DNA from: Salinispora oceanensis
GTDB taxonomy: Bacteria > Actinomycetota > Actinomycetes > Mycobacteriales > Micromonosporaceae
Assembly (NCBI RefSeq): GCF_000383575.1
Contig: NZ_KB911579.1
Location: forward strand, 685,707 to 749,706
Length of the DNA: 64,000 nucleotides
Direction of reading: 5' to 3'
The notes beneath the pieces are model-generated. The model searched no databases, was not told where the DNA came from, and saw nothing but the letters and a program-made list of their open reading frames with translations. This document shows, piece by piece, positions 9,991-20,204 of the stretch. How positions within the stretch are numbered: the first letter of the stretch is position 1; every line of letters starts with the position of its first letter. A program made the translations under genes and the position numbers.

Positions 9991-10725
9991 CTACCAACGG
10001 CCAAGACGGGCAGCGAGCACTGCGAGCGCCGCCACTCCGGCGGTGGAGGTACGCAGCACCGACGGGCCCAGCCGTACCGTCCGGGCTCCGGCTTCGGTGA
10101 AGGCGGCCAGCTCGGCCGGGGCAACGCCGCCCTCGGGGCCGACCACCAGCATGATCTCGCCGCGGTCTGGCAGCTCCGCGGTGACCAGACGCTCCTCCGC
10201 CTGCTCGTGCAGGACGAACGCCGCCGCAGCGCCGGCGATCCGGCGGGCCACCTCGGAGGTGGCTTCGGCCGGTGCGCCGGTCACCACCGGCAGCCAGGCC
10301 CGCCGGGCCTGCTTCGCGGCCTCCCGCGCGGTGGCGACCCACTTCCCCCGGGCACGTGCCCCCCGGTCGCCCCGCCACTGGGTGACCGAGCGCGCGGCCG
10401 TCCAGGGCACGATCGCATCCACCCCGACCTCGGTCATCGCCTGCACGGCCAGCTCGCCCCGCTCCCCCTTGGCCAGCCCCTGAACGACGACGAGCTGGTG
10501 GGCGGGGGCGGCCAGATGGTCCCGGGAGGTGATCTGAAGGTCGAGCACGCCCTTTCCCACCGCCGTGACCACGGCGGCGGCCGTGCCACCACGGCCGTCA
10601 GCGAGCAGCAACTCCTCGCCGGCTCGCAACCGCTGCACAGTCGCGGCGTGATGCCCCTCCGGCCCGTCCAGGGTCGCCGTCTCGGCGGTGGGCAACGACT
10701 CGACCAGGAACAGCGGCGCGGACAC
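9991..10725 (-). CDS. rsmE: 16S rRNA m3U1498 methyltransferase
   Basis: Methylates N3 of U1498 in 16S rRNA using S-adenosylmethionine. The 244-residue protein has an N-terminal PUA-like RNA-binding part (DGPEGHHAATVQRLRAGE). The C-terminal SPOUT domain has the knotted loop LVVGPEGGVAPAEL near residue 205-218 and the closing segment RLGPSVLRTSTA. The GTG start is preceded by a 65-bp gap from dnaJ. The dnaJ-rsmE-HIT order is common in actinobacteria. Confidence 0.95.
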   Translation of the reverse strand: MSAPLFLVESLPTAETATLDGPEGHHAATVQRLRAGEELLLADGRGGTAAAVVTAVGKGVLDLQITSRDHLAAPAHQLVVVQGLAKGERGELAVQAMTEVGVDAIVPWTAARSVTQWRGDRGARARGKWVATAREAAKQARRAWLPVVTGAPAEATSEVARRIAGAAAAFVLHEQAEERLVTAELPDRGEIMLVVGPEGGVAPAELAAFTEAGARTVRLGPSVLRTSTAGVAALAVLAARLGRW

Positions 10726-10790
10726 GGTGCCAGGCTAGCGGCCGTCCCGGCGTCCCGGCCCGCAGGCCTGGGACACCGGGACGGGTCGAG

Positions 10791-11936
10791 TCAGGCGTGG
10801 CCGTTGAAGGCGTCACGCATCCGAGAGAAGAAGCCGCCCTGCTTGGTCAGCTCGGCGACCTCCTCGCCCCGGGTCTGGGCGAACTCGCGCAGCATCTGTT
10901 CCTGATCGGCGTCCAGCTTGGTCGGCGTCCGCACGTCCAGGTGGACGAACAGATCACCCCGGCCGGTCCCACGCAGGTGCGGCACACCGCGGGCGCGGAG
11001 CCGCAGCATGCTGCCGGGCTGGGTACCGGGCTTGACGTCCACCGGCTCCTCGCTGTCCAGCGTCTTGATGGTCAGGCGGGTGCCGAGCGCCGCCGTCGTC
11101 ATCGGGACAGCCACCCGGCAGTGCAGATCATCGCCCTTGCGGGAGAAGACATCGTGCGGGCGTTCGTGGATCTCCACGTAGAGATCACCTGCGGTGCCAC
11201 CGCCAGGGCCCACCTCGCCCTGCTGGGCCAGCCGAATCCGCATCCCGTCCTCGACCCCGGCGGGGATCTTGACGGTCAGCGAACGCCGGGTCCGCACCCG
11301 GCCGTCCCCGGCACAGGTGGGGCAGGGGTTCGGAATCGTGGTGCCGTAGCCCTGGCAGGCGGCACACGGGCGAGCCGTAACCACCTGCCCAAGGAAGGTG
11401 CGCTGCACCGACTGCACCTCGCCCCGCCCGCCGCACGCCTCGCAGCTCTCCGGATGGGTGCCGGCTGCGGTGCCCGCACCGGAGCAGGTGGTACAGAGCA
11501 CGGCGGTGTCGACCGTGATCGGTGCCTCCACGCCGAACGCGGTCTCGGGCAGGTCCAGTTCGAGGCGCAGGATCGCGTCGGAGCCCGGCCGGGTGCGGGG
11601 GCGCGGCCCTCGCCCACCGCCGCTGGCGGCCCCCCCGAAGAAGGCGTCCATGATGTCCTGGAAGCCGACGAATGGACCGGCTTCGCCGGGTCCACCCGGG
11701 CCGCCACCCCCACCGCCGGGGGCGAGCGGGTCGCCACCGAGGTCAACGATCTGCCGCTTCCGGTCGTCGGAGAGGACCTCGTACGCGGCGTTGATGTCCT
11801 TGAACTTCTCTTGCGCCTCCACGTCCGGATTCACGTCCGGGTGGTACTTGCGCGCGAGCTTGCGGTAGGCGCGCTTGATCTCGTCGTCGGAGGCTTCCCG
11901 GCTCACGCCGAGGATGCCGTAGTAGTCCTTGGCCAC
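10791..11936 (-). CDS. dnaJ: Chaperone protein DnaJ (DnaJ2 type, with hrcA)
   Basis: Type I Hsp40 co-chaperone that stimulates DnaK. The 381 residues contain a J domain with HPD at 32-34 and a short Gly/Pro-rich linker. The zinc domain has all four CxxCxGxG repeats ([32 protein letters not shown]), followed by the C-terminal substrate-binding fold. I chose GTG 11936 ([10 protein letters not shown]), with GAGGA upstream at a rather long distance of about 11 bases. An ATG six codons upstream (11954) is the alternative. Its position directly after hrcA marks it as the HrcA-controlled copy rather than the one with dnaK-grpE. Confidence 0.93.
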   Translation of the reverse strand: MAKDYYGILGVSREASDDEIKRAYRKLARKYHPDVNPDVEAQEKFKDINAAYEVLSDDRKRQIVDLGGDPLAPGGGGGGPGGPGEAGPFVGFQDIMDAFFGGAASGGGRGPRPRTRPGSDAILRLELDLPETAFGVEAPITVDTAVLCTTCSGAGTAAGTHPESCEACGGRGEVQSVQRTFLGQVVTARPCAACQGYGTTIPNPCPTCAGDGRVRTRRSLTVKIPAGVEDGMRIRLAQQGEVGPGGGTAGDLYVEIHERPHDVFSRKGDDLHCRVAVPMTTAALGTRLTIKTLDSEEPVDVKPGTQPGSMLRLRARGVPHLRGTGRGDLFVHLDVRTPTKLDADQEQMLREFAQTRGEEVAELTKQGGFFSRMRDAFNGHA

Positions 11937-12005
11937 TGCGTTCGGTGTCCTCATGTTCGTCTCGCTTGCGCCGACCGCCGGCCCGATCCGGCCGGACGGT
12001 AATGC

Positions 12006-13028
12006 CTAGTTCTGGGCCAGCAGGTCGCCCACGTAGCGTGCCACGGCCCGAACCGTGGCGATGGTGCTGGGATAGTCCATCCGAGTCGGCCCGACCACTC
12101 CGAGACCACCCAGGATGGTCACCCCCGGTCCGTAACCGGTGCTCACCACGGAGGTAGCGCGGAGATTGTCGATTTCGTTCTCGTCGCCGATCCGGACGCG
12201 CATCGCGCTCGGCTCGACCTCCCCGATGAGTTTGAGGAGGACCACCTCCTCCTCCAGTGCCTCCAGGATGGGGCGCAACGACCCCTGGAAGTCGAGCAGG
12301 CCACCGCGGGTGAGATTGGCGGTGCCGGCGAGGGCGATACGCTCCTCGTGCCGCTCGACCAACGTCTCCAGCAGGACGGTGGAGAGAGTGACCATGGCCG
12401 GTCGCAGCTCCCCGCTCACCTCGTCAACCAACGCCTGCACCAGCGGCGGCGTGTCGGCGAGCCGGGTACCGACCAGCCTCTCGTTGACCAGCTGACGCAG
12501 ATCGATCACGTCGTCTGGGGGGATCGGCCCGGGTAGCTCGACGAGCCGCTGCTCGACCCGACCCGTGTCGGCGATCATGACAAGCATCAGCCGGGTGGTG
12601 GAGATCGGCACCAGCTCCAGGTGCCGAACCGAGGACCGGGCCAGCGACGGGTACTGCACGACGGCGACCTGCCGGGTCAGCTGGGCCAGCAGCCGGACCG
12701 TGCGGTGCACCACGTCGTCGAGGTCGACCGCGCCGACCAGGAAGCGCTCGATCGCCCGGCGCTCGGCCGGGGTGAGCGGCTTCACCCGGGAGAGCCGGTC
12801 CACGAAGAGCCGATAGCCACGGTCGGTGGGCACCCGGCCCGCGCTGGTGTGCGGCTGCTGAATGTAGCCCTCCTCCTCCAGGACCGCCATGTCGTTGCGG
12901 ACGGTCGCTGGAGAGACCCCGAGTTGGTGGCGCTCGACCAGCATCTTGCTGCCGACGGGCTCCTGCGTGGCGACGTAGTCCTCGACGATCGCGCGCAGCA
13001 CCGCTAGTTTGCGGTCGTCGAGACCCAT
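12006..13028 (-). CDS. hrcA: Heat-inducible transcription repressor HrcA
   Basis: Repressor that binds CIRCE operators and controls groE-type and its own operon. The 340-residue protein starts with a winged-helix DNA-binding domain (residues 1-75, [23 protein letters not shown] split by short turns) and continues with a GAF-like dimerisation core. The ATG at 13028 is fixed by a strong GGAGGGGGGAAGG purine tract immediately upstream. An upstream in-frame start at 13079 would lie inside the operator and is rejected. Autoregulation follows from the CIRCE element 45 bp upstream; dnaJ follows after 69 bp. Confidence 0.96.
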   Translation of the reverse strand: MGLDDRKLAVLRAIVEDYVATQEPVGSKMLVERHQLGVSPATVRNDMAVLEEEGYIQQPHTSAGRVPTDRGYRLFVDRLSRVKPLTPAERRAIERFLVGAVDLDDVVHRTVRLLAQLTRQVAVVQYPSLARSSVRHLELVPISTTRLMLVMIADTGRVEQRLVELPGPIPPDDVIDLRQLVNERLVGTRLADTPPLVQALVDEVSGELRPAMVTLSTVLLETLVERHEERIALAGTANLTRGGLLDFQGSLRPILEALEEEVVLLKLIGEVEPSAMRVRIGDENEIDNLRATSVVSTGYGPGVTILGGLGVVGPTRMDYPSTIATVRAVARYVGDLLAQN

Positions 13029-13072
13029 CCTTCCCCCCTCCTCCCACAGCGCGTCGGCCGTCGAGGCGCTTC

Positions 13073-13099
13073 CTGGCACTCGACTCTAGCGAGTGCCAG
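13073..13099 (-). promoter_or_regulatory. CIRCE operator of hrcA-dnaJ
   Basis: Perfect 9-9-9 inverted repeat: CTGGCACTC, spacer GACTCTAGC, GAGTGCCAG. It matches the CIRCE consensus core GCACTC-N9-GAGTGC, with the outer TTA/TAA positions replaced by CTG/CAG. It lies 45 bp upstream of the hrcA start, in the expected promoter or leader position for repression by HrcA. Confidence 0.92.
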
Positions 13100-13268
13100 T
13101 CTACGTCGGCACGCCCGGCAACGCGATGATCAACAAATATCGAGCGCCGTCAGCGAATGATGACGCTGGGCCTGCTGCCCGATCCGACGACCCCGGCCTA
13201 ACGTGATCATCTGGACAGCCGGGGGCGGCGCACTGGGGCTCGTGGTCCGCTGCGCCTACGGTGACCTC

Positions 13269-13907
13269 ATGACGGAACCACCTCGCCCTCCCACCGGCGG
13301 AGAGCCTGGGCCAGCCGGTCCGGGCCCCGACGACCCCACCACCCCGATGCCCGGAACACCCGACCCGGGTAGCTTTCCGCCACCGGGCAGCTACCCACCC
13401 CCCGGCGCCATGCCGCCGCCCGGCGGCTACCCACCCGGCGGCGGCTACCCACCCAGCGGTGGATACGGCCCACCCAGCGGTGGATACGGCCCACCCAGCG
13501 GCGGCTACCCACCCGGCGGTGGATACGGCCCACCCGGCGGCGGGTACGGCCCGCCCAGCGGTTACGGAAACAGCGGGGACCGGATGTGGGTCCTCGGCGC
13601 GCACCTCGGCGGCGCGGTCGGCGCACTGATCAGCTTTGGTCTGTTCGGGTTCATCGCCCCACTGGTCGCCTACCTGGCCCGCGGCAACCAGTCACCGACC
13701 GTCCGCGCGCACGCCCAAGCGGCGCTCAACTTCCAGATCACCTGGTCCTTGATCGCCTTCGTTCTACTCTTCGTGGGCGTGTGCCTGCTGTTCCTGCCGA
13801 ACTTCGTCGCAGTGGCGATCCAGATCGTGTTCGGCATCATCGCCGCCCTGCGGGCGAATGAGGGCCGGCAGTACCGCTACCCGATGTCGGTCAACCTCAT
13901 CAAGTGA
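13269..13907 (+). CDS. Proline/glycine/tyrosine-repeat DUF4870 membrane protein
   Basis: A 212-residue protein in two parts. Residues 1-100 are a disordered arm of PPGGGY, PPSGGY and GYGPP repeats. Residues 105-212 are a DUF4870-type (Tic20-like) membrane domain with three hydrophobic helices, including the family-like segment ARGNQSPTVRAHAQAALNFQ. The ATG at 13269 begins MTEPPRPP; the frame is open upstream but without sense. The repeats are encoded by near-identical 12- to 21-bp units at about 13430-13560, a likely hot spot for length change. Function is unknown; related proteins sit in the cytoplasmic membrane with the repeat arm facing the cytosol. Confidence 0.85.
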   Translation: MTEPPRPPTGGEPGPAGPGPDDPTTPMPGTPDPGSFPPPGSYPPPGAMPPPGGYPPGGGYPPSGGYGPPSGGYGPPSGGYPPGGGYGPPGGGYGPPSGYGNSGDRMWVLGAHLGGAVGALISFGLFGFIAPLVAYLARGNQSPTVRAHAQAALNFQITWSLIAFVLLFVGVCLLFLPNFVAVAIQIVFGIIAALRANEGRQYRYPMSVNLIK

Positions 13908-14001
13908 AGCCCGACTGGCCGGATCCCGACTGACCGGGCTCCGGCCGGCCGGCTCCGCTGCTGCCCGGTCCCATCGCCGTCGCGGTCCACGCCGGCGCCG
14001 A

Positions 14002-15225
14002 TCAACCGAGCAGGTCCCGCACCACCGCGTCCGCGAGCAGCCGACCGCGCAGGGTCAACACCGCCCGACCGTCGCCGTACGCCGCCTCGGCCAGCAGACC
14101 GGCCGCCCGCGCCCGATCGGCACCGGCGCGACCGGCGGGATCCAACACGTCCAGCGGCAGGCCCGCGGCGAGCCGGAGCCGCAGCATGACGTCCTCCAGG
14201 TGCGCCTCGTCGGCGGTCAGCACCTCCCGGGCCAGGCCCGGCGACGCCCCCGCCGCGAGCCGCTGTGCGTACGCCGTGGGGTGTTTGACGTTCCACCAGC
14301 GCACCCCACCGACGTGGCTGTGCGCCCCCGGGCCGAGGCCCCACCAGTCGCCGCCGGTCCAGTACAAGAGGTTGTGCCGGCACCGGGCGGCCGGGGTCCG
14401 CGCCCAGTTGGAGACCTCGTACCAGGAGAACCCGGCGGCGTCGAGGGCCGCCTCCGCGGCCAGGTAACGGTCCGCGGCGACGTCGTCGGAGGGCTGTGCC
14501 AACTCGCCCCGCCGCACCTGGGCCGCGAGCCGGGTCCCCTCCTCCACGATCAGGGAGTACGCGCTGACGTGGTCCACCCCCGCGGCGACCACCTCGTCGA
14601 GCGAGGCGGCGAAGTCGGCCGAGCTTTCCCCCGGCGTCCCGTAGATCAGGTCCAGGTTGACGTGGTCGAACCCGGCCTCCCGGGCCTCCCGGGCGGCGGC
14701 GACGGCGCGGCCGGCGCTGTGCCGCCGGTCCAGGATCGCGAGCACTCCGGGCGACGCGGACTGCATGCCCAGCGAGATCCTCGTGTAGCCGGCGGCCCGC
14801 AGCGCGGCCAGGGATCGCGGCGTGACCGACTCCGGGTTGGCCTCCGTGGTGATCTCCGCGTCGGCGGCCAGCCCCCAGGTGCGGTCGATGGCGTCGAGGA
14901 TCCGGGCGAGGTCCGCGGCGGGCAGCAGAGTAGGGGTGCCACCGCCGACGAAGACCGTGTCGACCCGGGGCGGAGGGTTCTCGCGCAGCACCCGGGCGGC
15001 CAGCGCGAGTTCGGCGAGTACGGTGTCGGCGTACTCCTCCCGGCTGGCGCCACCCCCCAACTCGGCGGACGTGTAGGTGTTGAAGTCGCAGTACCCGCAC
15101 CGACTGGCGCAGAAGGGGACGTGGACGTACACGCCGAACCCCCGCGTTCCCACCGAGGTCAGGGCGGTTGTGGGCAGCGATCCATCCACCGGGATGCGCT
15201 CGCCTTCTGGTAGGACACCGGGCAT
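14002..15225 (-). CDS. hemW: Radical SAM haem chaperone HemW
   Basis: Oxygen-independent coproporphyrinogen oxidase-like protein now viewed as a haem chaperone. The 407 residues begin MPGVLPEGER. The iron-sulphur motif Cys39-x3-Cys43-x2-Cys46 (CASRCGYC) follows the strand YVHVPFC. The TIM-barrel SAM segments GGGTPTLL and MQSASPGVL are visible, as is the C-terminal HemN_C-like domain. I chose ATG 15225; an in-frame extension to 15417 lies antisense to the enoyl-CoA hydratase gene and is rejected. Its start is only 18 bp from the divergent enoyl-CoA hydratase start, so the two share a promoter region. Confidence 0.94.
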   Translation of the reverse strand: MPGVLPEGERIPVDGSLPTTALTSVGTRGFGVYVHVPFCASRCGYCDFNTYTSAELGGGASREEYADTVLAELALAARVLRENPPPRVDTVFVGGGTPTLLPAADLARILDAIDRTWGLAADAEITTEANPESVTPRSLAALRAAGYTRISLGMQSASPGVLAILDRRHSAGRAVAAAREAREAGFDHVNLDLIYGTPGESSADFAASLDEVVAAGVDHVSAYSLIVEEGTRLAAQVRRGELAQPSDDVAADRYLAAEAALDAAGFSWYEVSNWARTPAARCRHNLLYWTGGDWWGLGPGAHSHVGGVRWWNVKHPTAYAQRLAAGASPGLAREVLTADEAHLEDVMLRLRLAAGLPLDVLDPAGRAGADRARAAGLLAEAAYGDGRAVLTLRGRLLADAVVRDLLG

Positions 15226-15243
15226 GGCCACTAGTGTGCCCGC

Positions 15244-16026
15244 ATGACCTCTCCCGACGCGCTGGTGCGGGCCGCCACGGCCGGCGGGGTGACCACCCTC
15301 ACCCTGAACAGCCCACACAACCGCAACGCGCTCTCCACCCCGCTGATGACCCAGCTGCTCGACGGACTCGCCGCGGCGGTCGCCGACGACACCGTACGCG
15401 CGGTCGTGCTGGACCACTCCGGGCCAGTCTTCTGCTCCGGTGCCGACCTGAAGGAGACCGCCGCCGCGTACGCCAGCGGCACGGTGCCGGCCGGGATGCT
15501 CGGTGACGTGCTCGCGGCCGTAGTGGAATGCCCGAAGCCGGTGGTGGCGCGGGTGGCCGGGCCGGCACGAGCCGGCGGGCTGGGCCTGATCGCCGCGGCC
15601 GATCTGGCGATCTGCGCCCGGGAGGCGACGTTCGCCTTCACCGAGGTCCGAATCGGGGTGATCCCGGCGGTGATCTCGGCGACGGTGCTGCCCCGACTGC
15701 GGCCCCGCGCCGCGGCCGAGCTCTACCTGACCGGGGATACCTTCGACGGGCAGCGGGCCGCCGAAGTCGGTTTGGTCACCACGGCGGTGCCGCTGGCGGA
15801 GTTGGACGCCGTGGTCGCCCGCTACTGCGATTCGCTGGTCCGGGGCGCACCCGGCGCACTGGCCGGGGCCAAACAGCTGCTCCGCCGCCCCGCCGCGACC
15901 GATCTGCGGGGCGAACTCGCCGACCTGGCCGCCCTCTCCACCAACTACTTTCTCTCCGCGGAGGGGCTGGAGGGCGTCTCGGCATTCCGGGAGAAGCGGC
16001 CGGCGAGCTGGGTACCGGGCGAGTAA
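15244..16026 (+). CDS. Enoyl-CoA hydratase/isomerase family protein
   Basis: Crotonase-fold enzyme of 260 residues, likely acting on an acyl-CoA thioester (hydration or isomerisation). The first oxyanion-hole segment is PVFCSGADLKE, and the second is AGGLGLIAAADLAICA. A likely catalytic Glu lies in FTEVRIGVIPAV. The C-terminal FREKRPASW is typical of the superfamily. The exact substrate is open; resemblance to methylglutaconyl-CoA hydratase-type members is an inference. The gene is transcribed divergently from hemW, with which it shares about 18 bp. Confidence 0.9.
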   Translation: MTSPDALVRAATAGGVTTLTLNSPHNRNALSTPLMTQLLDGLAAAVADDTVRAVVLDHSGPVFCSGADLKETAAAYASGTVPAGMLGDVLAAVVECPKPVVARVAGPARAGGLGLIAAADLAICAREATFAFTEVRIGVIPAVISATVLPRLRPRAAAELYLTGDTFDGQRAAEVGLVTTAVPLAELDAVVARYCDSLVRGAPGALAGAKQLLRRPAATDLRGELADLAALSTNYFLSAEGLEGVSAFREKRPASWVPGE

Positions 16027-16227
16027 CGGGCTTTTCTGGCCGGACCGGCACGGCGGTAGGCCCGGGTTTCTGGGCGGCTCGGCACGGGAAGTCGGTGACG
16101 CCCACCGCCGCCTCGACCGACCGGCAGCCGACCGACCGAACGCCCGGGCAGCGCCGCCCCGGCTGCCCGGCGGCTCACCGGGACACGGGGCTTACGCTTG
16201 TCGGACTCGTCGAATCAGGGGGTGCAG

Positions 16228-17082
16228 GTGCGGATTCGGGCAGTCGTGGCGACTGGCATCGTTCTGGCGCTCGTCGCCATGGTCGGGCTCTTCGTCACCT
16301 TCCGGCATATCGCGGATGGACTTCGGCTCCCGTTCGCCGGGCGGAGCTGCACTGTGCAGGCAGACGGCCAGGTCGAGCTGGATGCCGGCCAGATGGCCAA
16401 CGCGGCGACGATCGCGGCCATCGGGGCGCAACGCGGCATGCCGGAACGGGCGGTGGTGGTGGCGCTGGCGACCGCGTACCAGGAGTCGGGGCTGCGCAAC
16501 CTGGCCGGCGGCGACCGGGACTCGGTGGGCCTGTTCCAGCAACGGCCCAGCCAGGGCTGGGGCTCGCCAGCCGAGATCCGGGACCCGCGGTACGCGACGA
16601 ACACCTTCTACGCCGCGCTGGCGAAGGTGCGCGACTGGGAAGAGATGCGGGTGACCGACGCCGCCCAGACGGTACAGCGCTCGGCCTTCCCGGAGGCATA
16701 CCAGAAGTGGGCCGACGAGTCGGAGGTGCTGAGCCGGGCCCTGCTCGGTCAGGCCAGCGGAGCGGTGGCCTGCGCCGTCAACGACGATCCGCAGCACCGA
16801 GGGGCCGCGGCGACCGCGGCGCTGGCCCAGGGGCTCGCCCTGGACTGGGGGCTCGCCCCCGAGGCCGCGGCGGCCGGCCCGACCCAGCTGACCGTGACCG
16901 TGGACGACGAGCAGGGCGGCTGGCGGTACGCGCACTGGTTGGTGTCACACGCCCAGGACAACGGGGTCCAGCTAGTGCACTTCCAAGGGCTGCGGTGGAC
17001 CGCGGAGGAGGGGGTCTGGACCCCGATAGCCGGCAAGCAGAGCCCCACCCGAGTGATCGCCGAGGTCCTCGACGCCCCCTGA
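16228..17082 (+). CDS. Membrane-anchored lysozyme-like (transglycosylase-fold) protein
   Basis: A 284-residue protein with a single N-terminal membrane helix (VVATGIVLALVAMVGLFVTF) and an extracytoplasmic domain. The segment AYQESGLRNLAGGDRDS followed by GLFQQRPSQGWG resembles the catalytic-Glu region of lysozyme/SLT-like proteins common in actinomycetes. A C-terminal half of about 130 residues has no family I recognise. The start is uncertain: GTG 16228 has GGGGG upstream, while GTG 16222 and TTG 16198 are alternatives. It is paralogous to the secreted protein at 31636-32211. A role in peptidoglycan remodelling is inferred, not proven. Confidence 0.75.
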   Translation: MRIRAVVATGIVLALVAMVGLFVTFRHIADGLRLPFAGRSCTVQADGQVELDAGQMANAATIAAIGAQRGMPERAVVVALATAYQESGLRNLAGGDRDSVGLFQQRPSQGWGSPAEIRDPRYATNTFYAALAKVRDWEEMRVTDAAQTVQRSAFPEAYQKWADESEVLSRALLGQASGAVACAVNDDPQHRGAAATAALAQGLALDWGLAPEAAAAGPTQLTVTVDDEQGGWRYAHWLVSHAQDNGVQLVHFQGLRWTAEEGVWTPIAGKQSPTRVIAEVLDAP

Positions 17083-17091
17083 GGAGCCGGA

Positions 17092-17370
17092 TCACCGGCG
17101 GGCGCTGCCACCGTGCCAGCCCACGCGCGCCACCACGGCCACCGCGATGGCGGCGAAGACAACCTGGAGCAGCAGCTGACGCCAATCGAATCCGTCGGCT
17201 TCGGCGAAGCCGACGGAGCGAGCGACGATCGCCCCGAGCAGCGCGGCACCGACACCGATCAACAGGTGCAGCCAGCCCGGCATGTCCTGCCGACCCGGCA
17301 CGACCAGCCGACCCAGCGCCCCGACGATAAGACCGACGAGCAGCGTGGTGAGGATGCCGGAGACGTCCAC
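17092..17370 (-). CDS. GlsB/YeaQ/YmgE family stress-response membrane protein
   Basis: A small membrane protein of 92 residues with three hydrophobic helices and the family pattern GLIVGALGRLVVPGRQ near the N-terminus. The family used to be called transglycosylase-associated; it has no catalytic domain and is often stress-induced. It converges with the lysozyme-like gene, with only 9 bp between stops, and lies 133 bp downstream of lepA on the same strand. Confidence 0.88.
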   Translation of the reverse strand: MDVSGILTTLLVGLIVGALGRLVVPGRQDMPGWLHLLIGVGAALLGAIVARSVGFAEADGFDWRQLLLQVVFAAIAVAVVARVGWHGGSARR

Positions 17371-17503
17371 GGTCGTTCTCCTCTGCCGGGAAGGGCGAGT
17401 CCGGTGTGACCGGCGGCGGTGTGCACCGTTCCCGACCTGAGAAGCCTCAAACCGCCCGCCTATGGCCAGACGCGGGGTGCCCGCTCCGCCGCGGCAGCCG
17501 TAC

Positions 17504-19384
17504 TCACTTCTTACCGGACGTCTTGCCGCCGCCCCCGGAGTCCGAGGAGAGCGCGGCGATGAATGCCTCCTGCGGCACCTCGACCCGGCCCACCATCTTC
17601 ATCCGCTTCTTGCCCTCCTTCTGCTTCTCCAGCAACTTGCGCTTCCGGCTGATGTCACCGCCGTAGCACTTCGCCAGGACGTCCTTGCGGATCGCGCGGA
17701 TCGTCTCCCGGGCGATCACGCGACTGCCGATCGCCGCCTGGATCGGCACCTCGAACTGCTGGCGGGGGATCAGGGAGCGCAGCTTCGCGGCGATGGTGGT
17801 GCCGTAGGCGTACGCCTTGTCCTTGTGCACGATCGCGCTGAACGCGTCGACCGGCTCGCCGTGCAGCAGGATGTCCACCTTGACCAGGTCGGAGGCCTGC
17901 TCGCCGGAGGGCTCGTAGTCCAACGACGCGTACCCCTTGGTGCGGCTCTTGAGCTGGTCGAAGAAGTCGAAAATAATCTCCGCCAACGGCAGCGTGTAGC
18001 GCAGCTCCACCCGGTCGGCGGAGAGGTAGTCCATGCCGAGCAGCGTGCCCCGGCGGCCCTGGCAGAGCTCCATGACCGCGCCGACGAAGTCGTTCGGGGT
18101 CAACACCGTGGCGCGCACCACCGGCTCATACACTTCGGCGATCTTGCCGGTCGGGTACTCGCTCGGGTTGGTGACCACGACCTCCTCGCCGTCCTCGTTG
18201 ATGGCCCGGTAGACCACGTTCGGCGCGGTGGAGATCAGGTCGAGGTTGAACTCCCGCTCCAGCCGCTCCCGGATGATCTCGAGGTGCAGCAGGCCGAGGA
18301 AGCCGCAGCGAAAGCCGAAACCGAGCGCACCGGAGGTCTCCGGCTCGTAGGTCAGGGCCGCGTCATTGAGCTTGAGCTTGTCCAACGCGTCCCGCAGGTT
18401 CGGGTAGTCCGACCCGTCGATCGGGTAGAGGCCGGAGTAGACCATCGGCTTCGGGTCCTTGTACCCGCCGAGCGGCTCGTCCGCCGGCCGCGCGTTGATG
18501 GTGACGGTGTCACCGACCCGGGACTGCCGGACATCCTTCACGCCGGTGATCAGATATCCGACCTCGCCGACACCGAGGGCGTCCGCCTTGACCATCTCCG
18601 GGGAGATCACCCCGATCTCCAGCAGTTCGTGGACCGCACCGGTGGACATCATCTTGATCCGGTCCCGGGCGTTGATCTGCCCGTCAACCACCCGGACGTA
18701 GGTGACCACGCCCCGGTATACGTCGTACACCGAGTCGAAGATCATTGCTCGGGCCGACGACTCCGCCACACCGACCGGCGGGGTGAACTGCCGGACGATC
18801 TCGTCGAGCAGGTGCGGCACGCCGTCGCCGGTCTTGCCGGAGACCCGGATGCAGTCCGCCGGATCGCCGCCGATCAGGTGGGCCAGCTCCTCGGCGTACT
18901 TCTCCGGCTGCGCCGCCGGCAGGTCGATCTTGTTGAGCACCGGAATGATGTGCAGATCGTTCTCGAGCGCCAGGTAGAGGTTGGCCAGGGTCTGCGCCTC
19001 GATGCCCTGGGCGGCGTCGACCAACAGGATCGCGCCCTCGCAGGCCGCCAGGGAGCGGGAGACCTCGTAGCTGAAGTCAACGTGCCCGGGGGTGTCGATC
19101 ATGTTGAGCACGGCGCTCTCGCCGGCCCGCTCCCCCTCCCGAATCGCCCACGGCATCCGGACGGCCTGACTCTTGATGGTGATCCCGCGCTCCCGCTCGA
19201 TGTCCATCCGATCGAGGTATTGCGCCCGCATCTGCCGGGGGTCGACCACCCCGGTGAGCTGCAGCATCCGGTCGGCCAGGGTCGACTTCCCATGATCGAT
19301 GTGGGCGATGATGCAGAAGTTCCGGATACGCGCCGGTTCGGTGGCACCAGGAGTGTTCGCGCCGGAATCGAGCGTCGGTGGCAC
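17504..19384 (-). CDS. lepA: Elongation factor 4 (LepA)
   Basis: Ribosome-dependent GTPase that can back-translocate or remodel stalled ribosomes. The 626 residues contain G1 AHIDHGKS at 27-34, G3 DTPGHVDF and G4 NKIDLP. The EF-G-like domains III and V and the LepA-specific C-terminal domain end in a short Gly/Lys tail. GTG 19384 ([10 protein letters not shown]) gives the usual N-terminus; the frame continues to 19558 without homology. The 194 bp upstream hold no gene. It lies beside hemW and rpsT as in other actinobacteria, with accessory genes now inserted between lepA and rpsT. Confidence 0.96.
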   Translation of the reverse strand: MPPTLDSGANTPGATEPARIRNFCIIAHIDHGKSTLADRMLQLTGVVDPRQMRAQYLDRMDIERERGITIKSQAVRMPWAIREGERAGESAVLNMIDTPGHVDFSYEVSRSLAACEGAILLVDAAQGIEAQTLANLYLALENDLHIIPVLNKIDLPAAQPEKYAEELAHLIGGDPADCIRVSGKTGDGVPHLLDEIVRQFTPPVGVAESSARAMIFDSVYDVYRGVVTYVRVVDGQINARDRIKMMSTGAVHELLEIGVISPEMVKADALGVGEVGYLITGVKDVRQSRVGDTVTINARPADEPLGGYKDPKPMVYSGLYPIDGSDYPNLRDALDKLKLNDAALTYEPETSGALGFGFRCGFLGLLHLEIIRERLEREFNLDLISTAPNVVYRAINEDGEEVVVTNPSEYPTGKIAEVYEPVVRATVLTPNDFVGAVMELCQGRRGTLLGMDYLSADRVELRYTLPLAEIIFDFFDQLKSRTKGYASLDYEPSGEQASDLVKVDILLHGEPVDAFSAIVHKDKAYAYGTTIAAKLRSLIPRQQFEVPIQAAIGSRVIARETIRAIRKDVLAKCYGGDISRKRKLLEKQKEGKKRMKMVGRVEVPQEAFIAALSSDSGGGGKTSGKK

Positions 19385-19578
19385 AGCGGTCCGTTCTGGT
19401 CGACTGACGTTGAGCGGGCCGGCGCGGCACCGGCCCCCTCTATGCTCCCACGCCACGCTCGCGGGTCCGCTGCGCGGGCAAACCCGAGCACGCCCCGCCG
19501 ACGAACCGGGCCTCCTCAGCGGCAGGCCGGGCTGCTCGCCCGACAGCCAGCGGATCACTAGTAACTGGACGAATCCGA

Positions 19579-20115
19579 TTATTCGCCTGGTGGCTCGACG
19601 AAGAGGGCGGCGAGCTTCGGGAGCCGGCGGCGAGCCTCATCCGCGTCGTCGAAATCCCAGAAGTCATTCAGGTCCGGCACCGGAACTGGGTCCCGGTCCG
19701 CCGGCAGCTCGGCCGCGGTCGCCTTCCGGTACGCCTCCCACGGCACAGCCAACATTCGGGCGCAGGCGAACTCCTCACCCGACAACGATGCGCTCCGCAC
19801 CGGCGACAGATCGGCCAGCGAGTCCGGCTCGGCGACGGCACGCGCGAACACCTCGCGCCCCTGGGTCATCAGCCAGCCGCGGAAGTCGTGGAAGCCGTCG
19901 TCGGAGATCCCTCCGTTGATCAGGTACGCCGCACCCCAGAGGTCCACCTGATGCGAGGCGGCCAGCACCCGGGCCTGATGGCGCGTGTATCCGAGGATCT
20001 CCTCCGGCTCCCGCGCCGCGAGCAGGGCCACGGCCCGAACGGCGACCGCGTCCGGCGCTCCCCCGCCCCCGGTCCGGGCCTCGTCAATCAGCTGCCAGAA
20101 GTCGTCGGTCCGCAT
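19579..20115 (-). CDS. DUF4240 domain protein
   Basis: A soluble protein of 178 residues that starts [14 protein letters not shown], the typical beginning of DUF4240 proteins. A later [19 protein letters not shown] segment is also characteristic of the family. No catalytic role is known; such proteins are scattered in actinobacteria, sometimes near toxins or defence genes, which are not seen here. The frame extends upstream to 20232 through a 34-bp tandem repeat that would encode odd repeats. The start at 20115 fits the domain start. It is divergent from the phosphotransferase gene, 187 bp apart. Confidence 0.82.
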   Translation of the reverse strand: MRTDDFWQLIDEARTGGGGAPDAVAVRAVALLAAREPEEILGYTRHQARVLAASHQVDLWGAAYLINGGISDDGFHDFRGWLMTQGREVFARAVAEPDSLADLSPVRSASLSGEEFACARMLAVPWEAYRKATAAELPADRDPVPVPDLNDFWDFDDADEARRRLPKLAALFVEPPGE

Positions 20116-20136
20116 GGCCCGCCAGTCTTCCAGAAC

Positions 20137-20204
20137 CCGCCGGGCACGGACGTCCAACCACCTTCCCGAACCGCCGGGCAGAGACGTCCAACCACCATCC
20201 CGAA
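20137..20204. repeat. Two-copy 34-bp tandem repeat in the DUF4240/phosphotransferase intergenic region
   Basis: Copies at 20137-20170 and 20171-20204 share 31 of 34 bases, each starting CCGCCGGGCA and containing GACGTCCAACCACC. They lie between the divergent starts of the DUF4240 gene and the phosphotransferase gene. They may reflect simple duplication or paired protein-binding sites. Confidence 0.8.

Noticed and set aside
13430..13560. Regular short repeats resembling a CRISPR or satellite array
   Set aside because: They are in frame within the DUF4870 gene and encode PPGGGY-type peptides; no spacers of constant length and no cas genes are present.
17462..19561. A 699-codon plus-strand open frame opposite lepA
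   Set aside because: Antisense shadow; its translation has no fold-like pattern and lepA is unambiguous.
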